DNA from: Certhia americana
Taxonomy: Eukaryota > Chordata > Aves > Passeriformes > Certhiidae
Direction of reading: 5' to 3'
Length of the DNA: 64,000 nt
Assembly: GCA_018697195.1 (NCBI GenBank)
Contig: CM031878.1
Location: 5,347,271 to 5,411,270 of the forward strand
Shown: one piece after another, positions 49,001 to 60,330 of the stretch
Position numbering within the stretch: position 1 is the stretch's first letter
How the letters are laid out: each line of letters starts with the position of its first letter
Position numbers and translations under genes: made by a program
Notes under the pieces: generated by a model
The model's database searches: none
What the model was told of the DNA's origin: nothing
The model's input: only the letters and a program-made list of their open reading frames with translations

Positions 49001-49461
49001 TCTACAGTTTGACTTCCCAGGGGAGTGAAAAAAGGAATAAAAAAGCAACATACAAACCAAACTACTGAAAATAACATTGTAAGTTTAAACTATAGAATGG
49101 AAAGTTAGGAGAAAAAGGAAAGAATACAGAAATCAGGGTGATGTTAGCTTCAGAAGCCAGGAAATTAAATGCATGACTTTTGAAGTCTCTCAGTACACAT
49201 AGATCCCTAATAGGAATATTGTTCCTGCCTGCCTCTTGAACCTTTGAAAACACCTTCCTGAAATCCTTTGTCTCCTTTTCATGTAGACGTGCCATATCCA
49301 TAACGATTATGGAAGGCCTTTAGCAGGGAAGGAAGAAGAGAGGCAAAATGTAGATCACTATGTAGAAAGCCAACTAAGACACTGACTCAGAAATAGAAAA
49401 CCAAAATCAAGCATGGCAAGGAGTCTAAACGCTAGAAAACTTCGAGTAATTCCCTGTGGGG
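46047..49461. other. Unique noncoding DNA with simple tracts
   Basis: Simple tracts include T-runs near 46411-46427 and an A/C-rich tract at 47501-47600. No gene is seen. A TTCTCATTTTACAG word near 46968-46981 recalls a SINE motif, but it lacks supporting flanks. Confidence 0.6.
47501..47600. repeat. A/C-rich low-complexity tract
   Basis: A-runs are interrupted almost only by C on the plus strand (AAACC, AACCC, CCCCCCAAAAACCCC). Confidence 0.88.
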
Positions 49462-49853
49462 CTGAAAAAGAGAAAGTTAGAAGGAGACTGAGGGGAGACC
49501 TCATCAAAGTCTACAACTTTCTTGTGAGGTCAAGAGGATGGTCAAGAAATGATCTCTTCTCTCTGGGGACCACTGACAGGACCCGAAGGGAATACAGTTG
49601 TGCCAGGGGAGCTTGGGGTTGGATATCAGTAAAAGGTTCTACTCCCAGAGGGTGGCTGGTAACTGGAACAGCAGTTCCAGCCTCCGCAGAACAGCATTAG
49701 TCCCACCAGCAAACCTGACAGAGATCAAGATGCTGTTTGAACAATGCTCTCAGGGTCAGGTTGTAACTCTTGGAAAAAGTCCTTTGCAGGGTTAAGAGTT
49801 GATGAACCTTGTGGGTCCCTTCCAACCCAGGTTGTTCTGTAATTCTGTGATTT
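49462..49853 (+). mobile_element. CR1 LINE fragment (ORF2 C-terminus, 3' UTR and 3' terminus)
   Basis: The plus strand decodes RRRLRGDLIKVYNFL near 49480-49530, the conserved RRLRGDLI segment of CR1 ORF2. A TTDRTRRE-like block follows near 49567-49592, and then, after a frame change, a TRGWLVTG-like block of the C-terminus. The 3' end reads GGGTCCCTTCCAACCCAGG followed by TTCTGTAATTCTGTGATTTT at about 49832-49853, a slightly eroded copy of the terminal ATTCTATG repeats. Frame breaks make it inactive. Length is about 390 bases, 5'-truncated. Confidence 0.92.
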
Positions 49854-51670
49854 TGCCCCTGGCTTTTCTCACTGCTCTTTCACTGTTCAGAACACAAAAC
49901 CTCCACCCTCTTCTGGCAGTCTTGCTGCTGCCTAAACATCCTGCTTAAAGGGGTTTGAGAAAAGCTCCCCAAGGAACATCTCCTGAGGCATCCATGTCTT
50001 CTGTCATTATTACTGTGAGGTGACTGCCTGGAAACTGAACAAACTGCTGCTTGAGCAGCGGTTGTTCAAAAATCACTGAATAAATGTTTAATAAACTTTG
50101 TAAGACCATAGACTTTAAATATACTTTTACATCTTATGGGTGTTATTTTTCTGTCAGAAGAGCCACTCACCCCACCTCTTTCCCCCAGGCTGCTTTCTGA
50201 TCTCATCTAATAAAGAATTTCAGGTAATTTATTTAGAATTTCCATTTGGTCACGTGTGTGGACCATGGATTCTTTTGAAGATATATAGATAATTAGTAAT
50301 AAAGGAAAGAATTCATTTCTTCCTTTTGCAAATACCAGCTGTTCCATCTCATCCATCTACAGCAGAACTTATGCATTTTTTTCCTATAAGGCCAGGGTAT
50401 TTCCTCAAATCCCAATGGACTACTGTTTATGAGTGTGGTTTTTAATTGTAATCATGTTACTAGATTGAACTAAACTCTTGGTCATCCTTGACTGATCCCT
50501 CCTTCATCATCCAGAAAATCCTTTTTCATCTTCCACTGTAATTATGATATTGCCATATCTAACCTAGTTCATTTTGCAATTAACTACTAATTATTGAATT
50601 CTCTCTGACACCAATCTTTATCACAGCTCCATGTCTATATGTAAATTATTTTATTATTGACAGATTTACTGTAAAGTGCAACAGGATCTTTTTCTTTACA
50701 TTCTTGAATGGAAGAAAATTTATATTTTTTTTTTTTTTTTTTTTTCAAAGGCCTAGACTCACATAAACATGTATAGATGTTATTTTGATGCATACATAGG
50801 TGCATGCACTCCCATACACAACAAAATGCCTTGTTTGCAGATTTTTGTTTGTTGTTCTTTAATTTGTTTTGTTTTGTTGCTGTTACGTTTTTCCATACCA
50901 TAATATCTTGGAGGGGTGGGATGGTGGGTACCTTTTTTTTTCCTCCCTAGGGACACAAAAATTTTCCACATGAAACTTTAATGTTTTAGCTTAAATGATT
51001 GCATCCATTCTAAACAGTCATTAATATCATGGGAATTTTTGTTAAAGTTATGTCAATGTTATTCTTTGGCAGTAAGATGTGCAAAGATGAAACCTTGGCT
51101 TTTAAGACCGCAGTAGGGGAGAGAGGTTGGTGCAGACAGTTTCTGGATGCACGCATTGACAACTGGTCTGGTCTGGAACAGTCAGACCACACACAGGAAG
51201 AGACAATGCCATTCCAAACTGTGCTAGGGGACTCCTATATGTGAGAAATGGTGGCTGCCACCTCTGTATCAGAGTCAGGTAACACTTCCCTCTCACATCA
51301 CGTTTGCATTTCCCTGTGTAAGTAGAGCAATGAGGGTCATGTTCTAAGATTTTGTGTTTATTCCTGGACTAGATACAGTGCTCAACATCCTAAGTGAGAC
51401 ACAGGGCACTCAGCTGCAATTATCAGTGACTCACCTTCCTTTGGCTCTGGCGACAGAGGCTTGTACTTTTGGGGCTGGACATTCTGAGCTATGTTTCTGC
51501 TGAGATATTAATGGCCGAGGATAGTACAAAGTGTATTGGCAGCTGCAGCATCGCTGAAGATCATCAGTTAGTTAATCACAGTGTATGCAGTGTAACAACT
51601 CCATCCTATTAGCAGCATGTTGTGGGATTTTTTTGCAAGAAGATTTAGAGTTTCTAAATGACATTTGGTC
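49854..51670. other. Unique noncoding DNA
   Basis: A T21 run lies at 50725-50745 and T/G tracts at 50841-50880. No gene or transposon is recognised, and frames up to 88 codons are chance. Confidence 0.6.
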
Positions 51671-51985
51671 CTGCATGCCAAGTGCTGTATTTTCCCAAAC
51701 CAATAGGCAATCCCTGCCCCAAAAAGCTTAGACCCTGATTCACAGAGATAATTCAGCTCTTACTTTCTAGTCCATCAAGATAAATTACCTTGATTTACCT
51801 TTGTAAATCTGGGCCCCAGAGTTGAAAGAAACAAAGCATAATAGGAGAGAAAGTGTGACTGTCCCCATGTTGCACAAAAGCACAGAGAAATGGATTTGCC
51901 CAAGGTCATGTAGGGCACAACAGGAACAGAATTCAGGTCTCTGAGTCCCAATCTAACATATTAACTACAGATTCTACTTTCTCCC
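51671..51985 (-). mobile_element. Ancient MIR/CORE-type SINE remnant
   Basis: The plus strand carries the reverse complement of a tRNA-derived MIR-like SINE. GCACAGAGAAATGGATTTGC followed by CCAAGGTCATGTAGG (about 51881-51914) corresponds to the well-known block between tRNA-like head and core. GAACAGAATTCAGGTCTCTGAGTCCC (about 51924-51949) covers the decayed B-box. AATCCCTGCCCCAAAAAGCTTA (about 51710-51731) is a motif usually found on the tail side of such elements in turtles, crocodilians and birds. The order is consistent with minus orientation. Divergence is high, as expected for a family that predates birds. Separate adjacent remnants cannot be excluded. Confidence 0.6.
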
Positions 51986-52649
51986 CCTCTGTGCTTTTAT
52001 ACTTTCATGCATGGTGCAGAAAAGACCAAGTGCCATGTATTATTGAACCGATCTCTCCTATTTTAAGCTCCTGACTTTCTGTTGCAAAGATGCTTAGCAG
52101 GAAATTAATCAAGGGTAAAATAAAAAATAAAATAAAAAAAAGAAATAAATTAAAGGAATCTATAAATGCATTTCCAGCAATTTGCAACCAGAAAGTTAGA
52201 TCAATAAAATATGAATCAGAAAATACAATAGGAAAACAAAACAAAAAAAAGGCCTCTAAGTTAAAGAATGTCATACTTACACTCCCACTGAGTTAAGCCC
52301 TTTAGAAAAATCTACCTCATCTATATCATTTCCTCTCTCTTTCACTTTAAAGAAAAATCTCATAATTTCCACTTTTACATATGCCAACACACAAACCAAT
52401 TTCGATAAGGTTTCTTCTGCATGGACCATGCCCTTTATGACCTCTGCCTCCTGCCCCCCCACACCTTTGAAAGCTTTTCTGGAATTTGTTTCTCATATCT
52501 ATATTTTTTCCCTTTTTTTTTTTTTTCTTTTTTTTTTTTTTTTTCTTTTCTTTTCTTTTTTCTTTTTTATTATTATTATTTAAGGATCATAAAGTGTAAG
52601 TCAGGTTGCTGCATTTTCAGAGACAGATGAAGGAAAGTACTCCACTGGG
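51986..52649. other. Unique noncoding DNA with pyrimidine tract
   Basis: A/AATA-rich sequence lies at 52117-52150, and a C/T-only tract of about 65 bases at 52506-52570 is followed by (TTA)n. No gene is seen. Confidence 0.65.
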
Positions 52650-53050
52650 AGTATTCAGCCCCAGTGCCTTGCTGTATTACGGCATATGGAGTTGCGTCTC
52701 CAGGCGCTGACATTAGCAGTCCTGCTTCAGGTAACTCATTTAGCTTTGGTGTCATTTTACAATAAATATACCATCCACCGACACAAATTAGACAGCTATT
52801 GAGATTAATTTTGAGGGACTATCGGCAACATCTTAAATCAAAAATCATTCTTTATTAGCATGCTTGGCTGTACAGTGCTCTCTTTTCCCCTTTCCCCCTC
52901 CCTTCCCTGCCACAAGAATAAATGAGCCCCCATGGTTGACACAGCGCATCAAGTGTTTTATAATAGTCTAATTGTAGCTAATGGTTTGTGCAGCTAATTA
53001 AGGCCCTATGAATTACAGTAATCAGTCAGCCTCATCTTCTAAACCAGATA
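52650..53050. promoter_or_regulatory. Strongest candidate conserved noncoding element
   Basis: About 400 bases of complex, repeat-free DNA lie between a T-rich tract and an A41 run. The block is dense in homeodomain-type cores: ATTAATT at 52804-52810, TAATTG at 52969-52974, TAATTA at 52995-53000, and GAATTACAGTAATC near 53010. CpG-containing words are retained (GTTGCGTCTCCAGGCGCTGAC near 52692-52712, CCACCGACAC, ATCGGC), although CpG is scarce in the flanks. Frames are short and blocked on both strands, so an exon is unlikely. This texture is typical of deeply conserved developmental enhancers in gene deserts, but conservation has not been tested here. Confidence 0.45.
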
Positions 53051-53080
53051 GTTCTATTCAAGCATCCCTTTAGGAAGAAA

Positions 53081-53081
<1 letters not shown>

Positions 53082-53122
<41 letters not shown>
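53082..53122. repeat. A41 homopolymer
   Basis: An uninterrupted run of 41 A is preceded by TAGGAAGAAAC and followed by TCAGGAGAAAAG and A/G-rich sequence. No retroposed body or flanking duplication is evident. Confidence 0.9.
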
Positions 53123-53125
<3 letters not shown>

Positions 53126-53289
53126 GGAGAAAAGATCTGAAAAGAAAGAGAGAGAAAGGAAAGAAAGAGAAAAGAGAGCATAATGATGCAGTATGTTCAT
53201 TATAGTTCAAATAAATCAATATAACTTTTTCCTTCCATTTCTTTTTAGTTATTACAGAAATGCTTATATAAAGCATTTATTTCGAGTCC

Positions 53290-53560
53290 TAGCATTTCTA
53301 TTTGCAATACCAGGAGGGAATTATGGTGTTCTTATTTCTGATGCAGTACTTTGTTGATGGCACTTTATTGGCCAAGAATATCTTCAATTGGGCAAAATGC
53401 TCTGGCTGAATTGTGACCCATCATCATTTACAATAAAAGGTTAAATACAGGAAGGGTATACGTAAGCACTAATTGAACTGTAAGCAGATGTTATGGGTGA
53501 AATTGTAGGCTGCAAATGCAGAGTATGTCATTAAGTTATGGAGAGAGCTTTTCTAGTACA
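53290..53560. promoter_or_regulatory. Weak candidate conserved noncoding element
   Basis: Complex repeat-free DNA (TTATTGGCCAAGAATATC, CAATTGGGC, CACTAATTGAAC) lies close to the candidate at 52650-53050 and may be the same regulatory block split by the A-run. Inference from texture only. Confidence 0.3.
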
Positions 53561-54853
53561 AGATGGTGGGTGGCTACTTTGAGAGAATGTCTGTACTGCC
53601 CGGGACATTTACTTACCATCTCATCCATGCTGTTGTGTGCTAAGCAGCTAAGCACTCCATAAAGAGTCCTTGACTGCTTCCATCTCCCCAGAATGGAATG
53701 GAAGAAGAGGAATGAAAGAGTAAAAGCAAAGAAACACATCAGTCAGGATAAAAATAGCTTAATAAGAGGAGGACTGGAAGAAGAGAGCGAAAACACAAAA
53801 GCATAAAACTTTATGCAAAGACAGTAACTCACTATCTCCCATCTTTAGACCAAAACACAGATGGTCTCCAACTATAAAATGAGCTGCTCAGTCCTAGTCC
53901 TCCCACCTCTTCTTTATTTTTGAGCATAACAATGTACAGCATGGAATCCCTCACTGGCAAGCTTGGATCCTCTGCCTGGTTGTGGCTTCTCCCAGCATCT
54001 CTGCGCCTTAAATACTGTTACTGGGACATGAGGAACAGAGAAGGCCTTGATGCTGTGTAAATACTGTTCATTCATTACATACATACAGTAGCTACAATAT
54101 TAGTCTGTTTTCTGTGCAATTTTGGTTACTTTTCTCAAGCTGCACCTAACAAGCAGATATGAAGAACATTAACTCCAACCCAGACCAGAGCCAACATACA
54201 AACATTTTCCTGCCTGCAGGGTATCTGTCATTTTGATCCTGAGTTCTGAGTTTACAAATCACACCTGGCAGCAGGCAGTGCTGGGGTACACTTTGGAGAA
54301 TTTTCCCATTTGGGAGAAGAAAACTTCCAGAATAATAAGGGAGATAAAGAGAGGTAATGGTTAAGCACTGATTAAATTCCATTCACAAAACTTAACACAG
54401 ATATAAACTCACTATCTTAAGCTCTCACTTGAATTAGTAGTGAGTGGTGGGAAACTTTAGCACATAATACTTCTAACTTGTTTTAAGTGGCTAAACACCA
54501 ACCTTTAGCCAAATGAAGGCTAGTGAGAAAAATATCTCAACCAGTGTGCATACCCTGTCCACCCTGAGGACTGATATGCAGTTGACTGGACAATAATGGT
54601 GGTAGAGGTTAAGTCTTTTTGTCCTAAGGGTCTCACCTCTTTTTTTGTGAAAGCCATGGGTCAGCATGAGAAAAGTTTGGATTTCATCATGAGACATGTA
54701 CAGAGATGGAGGACTGAAGCAGCACTGCTTAAATTTTAACAATCCAGACGTCAAGGCTTCTATGTACACTCATTTTGACTCTATCTACACTAGTGAAGTA
54801 AACTGTGCCAGGGGTTGCTTCCACATTTTTTTTTAAAGTTAATATTGTTTAAT

Positions 54854-54897
<44 letters not shown>

Positions 54898-55604
54898 TGA
54901 TTTTATGCCACTCATCTTGAGACTGAATAGATGATCCTTGATGCTGCAAAATAACTGCTGTGCTTGCCAAACTCTACAAGATGTCCATGTTGTTGAGTTT
55001 CAGGTTGATCATTGACAGGGTCAGCACTGATCAGAGGTACCAGACATAGCTCCATATGAGCCAGTGTGTTTAGACACCCCAGGATTTCATGCTCAGTTCT
55101 GTTACACAGCTGTCCAACTTATTTCCCTATTTATGGTCTGTTTGCATTCAGAGCGAAAGATTTTCACTGTTTGTGTTATATGAAGAGCTTTGTCTTGCTG
55201 TAATTTTCAGAACCTACCTCCAGCCTGACTTGAGGATGTAACTCTGTTCATGTTTCGCAGAAGGAGGGAAGCTGTGTCTTCATTGCAGAAGAGATGTACT
55301 TGTGATATGGGCCACAATCAAGGTTCTCAGATGCCCATCCCAGCAATGTGGAAGATAGTGAATTTCTTGCTTTCCTGCCTAGAAAGAGATGGGAGATGGC
55401 ATCCCCTGATTCCTTTACATGTATGAGCTGGGACCAGGAGCTCTGTGCATGCTGCTGAGCCCACTGTCCCTTCAGTGTAGGCATACTGACAGCTGTGAAT
55501 GGTTTTGCTTTTGTGACCCAGTGCTCCCAACATCACTTAAAATGTAGGAAGCAGAGATTCACCGATTGATTTGCATTAAAGCAGAGACAAAAGCACCTCT
55601 CCCA
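53561..55604. other. Unique noncoding DNA with A37 run
   Basis: A pure A-run of 37 lies at 54858-54894, after TTTAATTATT and before GGCTGATTTT. No flanking duplication or retroposed body is recognised. No gene is seen. Confidence 0.6.
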
Positions 55605-56033
55605 CGCTGAAAAAGATGAGAGAACTGATATTGTTCAGACTCAAAAAGAGAAGGCTTTGAGATGAACTTACTGTGACCTTCCAGTACCTGAAGGAACCCA
55701 AGAAGAAAGATGGAGAGACACTGTTTTTCAAGAGCATGAAGTGACAGGACAAGGGGGAATGGCTTCAAACTGAAAGACAGCAGGTTTAGATTAGAAATCT
55801 GGGAAAGAAAAAAAAAAAAAAAAAAAAAAAATCCTTACCATGAGGATGCTGAGGCCCTGGCACAGGTTGCCCAGAGAAGCTGTGGCTAATCCATCCCTAA
55901 AAGTGTTCAAGGCCAGTTTAGATGGGGCTCTGAACAACCTGGGACAATGCAAGTTGGACCTGCCCATGACAATGGAGTTGGAGTAGGAGTATGTTTTGGG
56001 TGCCTTGCATCCCAGACTATTCTACAATTCTAA
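55605..56033 (+). mobile_element. CR1 LINE fragment (3' end) interrupted by an A24 run
   Basis: Plus-strand landmarks follow the standard CR1 order: GACCTTCCAGTACCTGAAGG (about 55676-55695), GTGACAGGACAAGGGGGAATGG (about 55741-55762), GGTTTAGATTAGAAAT (about 55783-55798), GAGGCCCTGGCACAGGTTGC (about 55851-55870), CCCAGAGAAGCTGTGG, AGTGTTCAAGGCCAG and, at the end, CTATTCTACAATTCT (about 56016-56030), an eroded terminal octamer. At 55808-55831 a run of 24 A sits exactly where the family has a short AGGAAGAAATTCTT segment. The flanking CR1 sequence continues without a missing piece, so the run looks like local expansion, not an insertion. The copy is 5'-truncated, about 430 bases long and non-coding. 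Confidence 0.92.
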
Positions 56034-57978
56034 AAGTTCCTTTTACTGTTCCACCATTTTGTTTGAGAACTTCTGAAAGTCTTGATCTTGCACAGGCAGG
56101 CACTCAGCTTCTGAGAAAATTGGAACATGATGAACAAAATAATTTAAGTGGTTCCTGGAATTAAAAAACCCAACCAGTTAAACAAAAAACAACCAAGAAC
56201 CTAACCAAAAATATTTTTCTGATTGAATTTCCTTTCTAATTTCCTGAATTGTTTTTTAGTTTTAGTTTGGATTTTTGTTTGTTTGTTTGTTTGTTTGTTT
56301 GTTTGTTTGTTTTGGGTTTTTTGTAGGGTTTTTTTTTTTTTTTTTGTCCTTTTTTTCCTGTCCTTCCACTTGAATTATGTGAATTTCTTTGTTGTAGAAT
56401 AATTTTTTTTTAGAAAATTCCAGTGACAGATAGATCAGCAGACTGTGCTGCCTGATTGCACGTTTCAATTTCCCCCCTTCTACAAAGCATCTTATCACAG
56501 CCTCACAACATCAACTGATTCACATTTACAGTCCACAGTCTGGCTTTGTACTTCAAAATTTGCCAGTACATTTTTTTGCAAGAGCAAACCTCAGCTGATG
56601 TTTATGCATGTCTCACTCCTTGCTAGTAGAAGACTAGCATAAGAGGTCTGAACCATTTTTAATGCATCTAAAGTTCTGCTTCAGGTAAGCACTGTCTGGG
56701 ACTGGTCAAATACTAAATGCTATGCATATGTTCAAGTGTTTTGCTGAATCAGGATATGATGAAGGTGCATTTTCATCAGTCCATTTAAATCAATCCTGAT
56801 CTGTAACCCCTCTAATCATTGCTGTGTTTGAATTATGTTTTTCATTTGCAGACTGGATTTGAATATTGCTGTTATAATTAACAGAATAGGAAGAATAGGA
56901 AGAACGTTGAAAGATTCATAAAACATATTTGTGATCTATTCAACGTGGAACAAACCTTGTACCTCCAGAAGTGGAAACCTAGGATTGAACTGAAATTTGG
57001 CAAATTTCTCACATTTTTAGTGGACCTTGCTTTTACTTACTTCATTGGCTTTTCTAGATCTAGTCCTGTAGTTATTTTTTTCTCTTTTTCTTTATACTTT
57101 ATATGTTAGATGCCACCTCAGTGCTAGGTAAATATGGTTTCAGATACAAAATAGACTATTTATGATTAGATCATGATTATCATTCATTGTATACACTTGC
57201 TTCTTGCATAAACACCCATAGCAAAATGGGGATGAAGAATCAGATCAAAAGAATGCCTGATATAATAAAGCTAAGGGTGGGGTCATGCTGAAACTCATGC
57301 TGTATTGAACCAGAGCTGAAATTTAGAAGTATTTGAAACTCAGATACAGCTAAAATACCCTAAATGTTTGTGGCTCCTTCAGTAAACTGTATTCAAAGTG
57401 AAATTATCTAATTTTCCCTGACCTGACTATTAAGCTGTCATCTCAGCACAGTCACTGTAGAATTTTCTAAAATTAATGGATTTTTTAGTGATCCCTGAGT
57501 CTGTACGGTTGGTTTTAGCTAAAGGTACAATATTGTCCTTTATTCTCAATTTTTCCTGCATCTGTACAAGTCTTTATCATTTACAAATATGTTACATTAG
57601 CAAAGAAGAACAGCCCCATCTCTGTCCCAGATTTATATAGGCTACACATGGTGTAATGCCACTCAAAAATCCTATTTCTTAACAATAATACAATTAAAGT
57701 AATTAAGAAATTATCTAAATAAACAAGGAGAAATATTAACAAGGGAGATTCCTTGAACCAGACACTTGTCTTCTGAATGAACTATCAGATAAATATGAAC
57801 TGAGAAACAGGATAACAAACAGTGGTGTATTTTATTAAGGATAAGAGAGTAGGTTAGGGCCCTAAATATAATCCAGATCCCCTAATTCTCATTCCAGTGT
57901 TCTGTCACTGACATCAGAAGAGTATCACATTGTAAACTGAATGCATGGAAATATTCTGCTCAAAGAGTAAGTATGGCT
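56034..57978. other. Unique noncoding DNA with (TTTG)n
   Basis: (TTTG)n lies at 56277-56314 and is followed by T-runs. An A/C-rich stretch lies at 56164-56210. No gene is recognised. A CCCTAATTCTCATTCCAGTG word near 57880-57900 is a very weak SINE-like match. Confidence 0.6.
56277..56314. repeat. (TTTG)n microsatellite
   Basis: About nine uninterrupted TTTG units, followed by TTTTGGG and long T-runs. The composition is T and G. Confidence 0.95.
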
Positions 57979-57999
57979 ATAATAATAATAATGATAATA

Positions 58000-58044
<45 letters not shown>

Positions 58045-58046
58045 AT
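57979..58046. repeat. (AAT)n/(ATG)n compound microsatellite
   Basis: AAT units grade into a longer (GAT/ATG)n array of about sixteen units. It is a typical compound trinucleotide repeat. Confidence 0.95.
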
Positions 58047-59884
58047 TACATGTTAGAAAATTAAATAAATAAATGACAACTCTATTCTAAGTAAGGGATG
58101 AGCTTGCAGGGTGAAGATTTGCAGACTTGTCTGTATGTATCTGATGACTTTAAAGTACTCCATTCACAAAGGACTCCATTCTTCTGGACAAGTGTGCAGT
58201 TAAATGTCAGATGGCCTTGACCCAGTGTGGATTGTTGAATGAAGACTTGCGTCTGTTCAAAGTGATATTCAACCATCACCAGCACAGCAGAAACTCACAG
58301 TCAGTTTGTTGATGTGCTTTCCAAACTTCCTTGACTAAATCTGCAATTGGTATGGGGATCACTCAAACTCAAATTTCAAGAGGGTAAACAAGCCATATAC
58401 TGAGAATTATCTTGGGAAGACAACACAGAGCTTTGGTTGTAGGGATCATTTTGCTACCCTCTCCTTCCGTTCCCCTCTATTCTTGAGGAGAAAAAAAACA
58501 CCATAAGAAGAGAGACTTGTAACTCCCACCTTTAACAGTTTCTCATGCATGAGCAAATTCAAGATTAACTAAAGACTGTGCAAGAGAACAAAGGAAAATG
58601 AGGATTGTTTTCGCTTCTTTACTAGAAGGAGGTACCTTATGTGCAAGTTTCTTCATCCACAACTTTAAAAAAATTCTCACTTCAAAGAGAAAAATAAATA
58701 CTTCAAGTACACAGAGCTCTTTGTGGCATCCTGACTATATATTTATGTTTTATGTTTCTATATATATATTAACATTTTTTAATTTCTACTCATATTCCCA
58801 ACATTATGAGTGATATTAATAAAGGTAAAATAGGAAGAAGTAGAAAAAATTGTTGTCACAGTTATCTATAATTCAGAAGCTGAATATGGTATGGACACAA
58901 GAAAGCTATCAGTTTGTACCTCTTCTAGCAGTTTGTGCCTTATTCTCCACAAATGCTCAAATATTTGAGCTGCTGCATAAAATCAGCTTTGAATGAGCTC
59001 TTTCCAACATGTATAGAGCCTTCTAAGATGCAGTCCTACATTAAGGAAGGTATGTAATGAGTAAGGTTCAAATCACAGTAAAAAATAAGATTCAAAGAAG
59101 TCATTTAACAGGTGTCATTTTTGTGAATATCATGCTATGATACACTTCTCTCAAGGCACTTCTTAGGAGCATAAACACCTGATTTATGACTGTGGATTTT
59201 ATTTCAGAAGTTATTAAAAAATGTTCTGTACAATTACTCAGAACACAGAGGTTACAAAATCCTTTTTTCATCTCAGTTTATAAATGTGTGAATAAAAGAT
59301 GCCATAGAAAAATTAGCCATCATTTATGAAATTATTTTTCATTTTTATGTTGTTTTATCATATTTCATTTTATTTGTATGATTATACTGTCTCCATTTCT
59401 TATTCAAACTCTTCTGTTCAAACAATTATTCTGAAACATATTCCCCACTATAACTTAGTTCACCTTTCAGCCTGTGTGATTTATCAGAACTAAACTTAAT
59501 CTTGCAACTAAGACTTCCACTAAGCTGAGACTCTTTACAGCAGAAAAAAACCCCTCTTGTTATCTCTCCTATGCTGTTCATGGACTGTTCACTGTTCAAA
59601 CACTTTGAAAGACTGATTTTACTAAAGTGCAGTGAATATTTACATCCATTTTGTCTGAACAGTCAACAGTCAGAACAGAAAATATTGGCATTTGCATGCA
59701 AAGTCCTTCCCCATAAAAGCAGTACAACACAGATTAAACTCTTCACTATTCCATCAAAGAAAAAAAGAGATTCATGGATTTTAAAGTCAGAAGAACTCAC
59801 ATTAAAAATTAGGCTTGAGGCAACCTTTGAGAACCATCCAAATACATGTTGAACACAGAATGATGTAGATCTCAGTCATGTTGC
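58047..59884. other. Unique noncoding DNA
   Basis: The stretch is AT-rich. A (TA)n-like run lies near 58759-58769. No gene or repeat family is recognised with confidence. The CR1 fragment that follows may begin slightly earlier than annotated. Confidence 0.55.
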
Positions 59885-60330
59885 TCAGTTTTTCTTTCAG
59901 ACAAGTTTTGAAGATGTCCAAAGATGAAGATCTTTCTCATCTCTTAGCAACCTGTCCCAATGCTTATTTTTTTTTTCTCTTTATGTTGTTTATTGTTCCC
60001 TTCTATGCAATGAAAAATTCTCCTGCCACATATTGGAAAACTAAGGTCCTCTGTCTGCTCTGTACATGTCTGAGAGTAGTCAAGTTCTATCAGCCCTGTC
60101 AAGTGTAGATGGAAACTGAAATAATACTTATCCTTGTCTTTTCCAGAATAATGTATATTTCAGCCTTCTGTCTTGGTTATCCCCTCCGAAACTCACTGGT
60201 TTTTCGTTGTTTGGGTTTTTTGGTACTTGAAGACCAAAACTGGATACAAGACTGTATGACCTCATATGACTCTGACATATGAGTGTGACAGATAGAGGAT
60301 CATTCCTAAAACATGCTGATTACAGATTTG
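59885..60330 (-). mobile_element. Old, divergent CR1-type LINE tail
   Basis: On the plus strand, words occur in the order expected for the reverse complement of an older CR1 family 3' region: AAGTTTTGAAGATGTCCAAAGATGAAGAT, then TTAGCAACCTGTCCCAATGCTT (about 59900-59965), CAGCCTTCTGTCTTGGTTAT (about 60160-60180), then ACTTGAAGACCAAAACTGGATACAAGACT (about 60225-60255), which corresponds to a usual GTGTGGTGCCCAAAATTGGACACAGTACT-like block. Divergence and indels are far greater than in the neighbouring CR1 copy at 60575. No frame survives. The limits are approximate. Confidence 0.55.

Noticed and set aside
54858..54894. A37 run considered as a processed-pseudogene tail
   Set aside because: No coding remnant or polyadenylation-signal context is recognised before it and no flanking duplication was found by eye.
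57840..57915. MIR-like words near CCCTAATTCTCATTCCAGTG
   Set aside because: Only one short weak match, without the diagnostic CCAAGGTCA block.
59055..59075. tRNA T-loop-like word AAGGTTCAAATCACAG
   Set aside because: No matching A-box, acceptor stem or cloverleaf could be formed around it.
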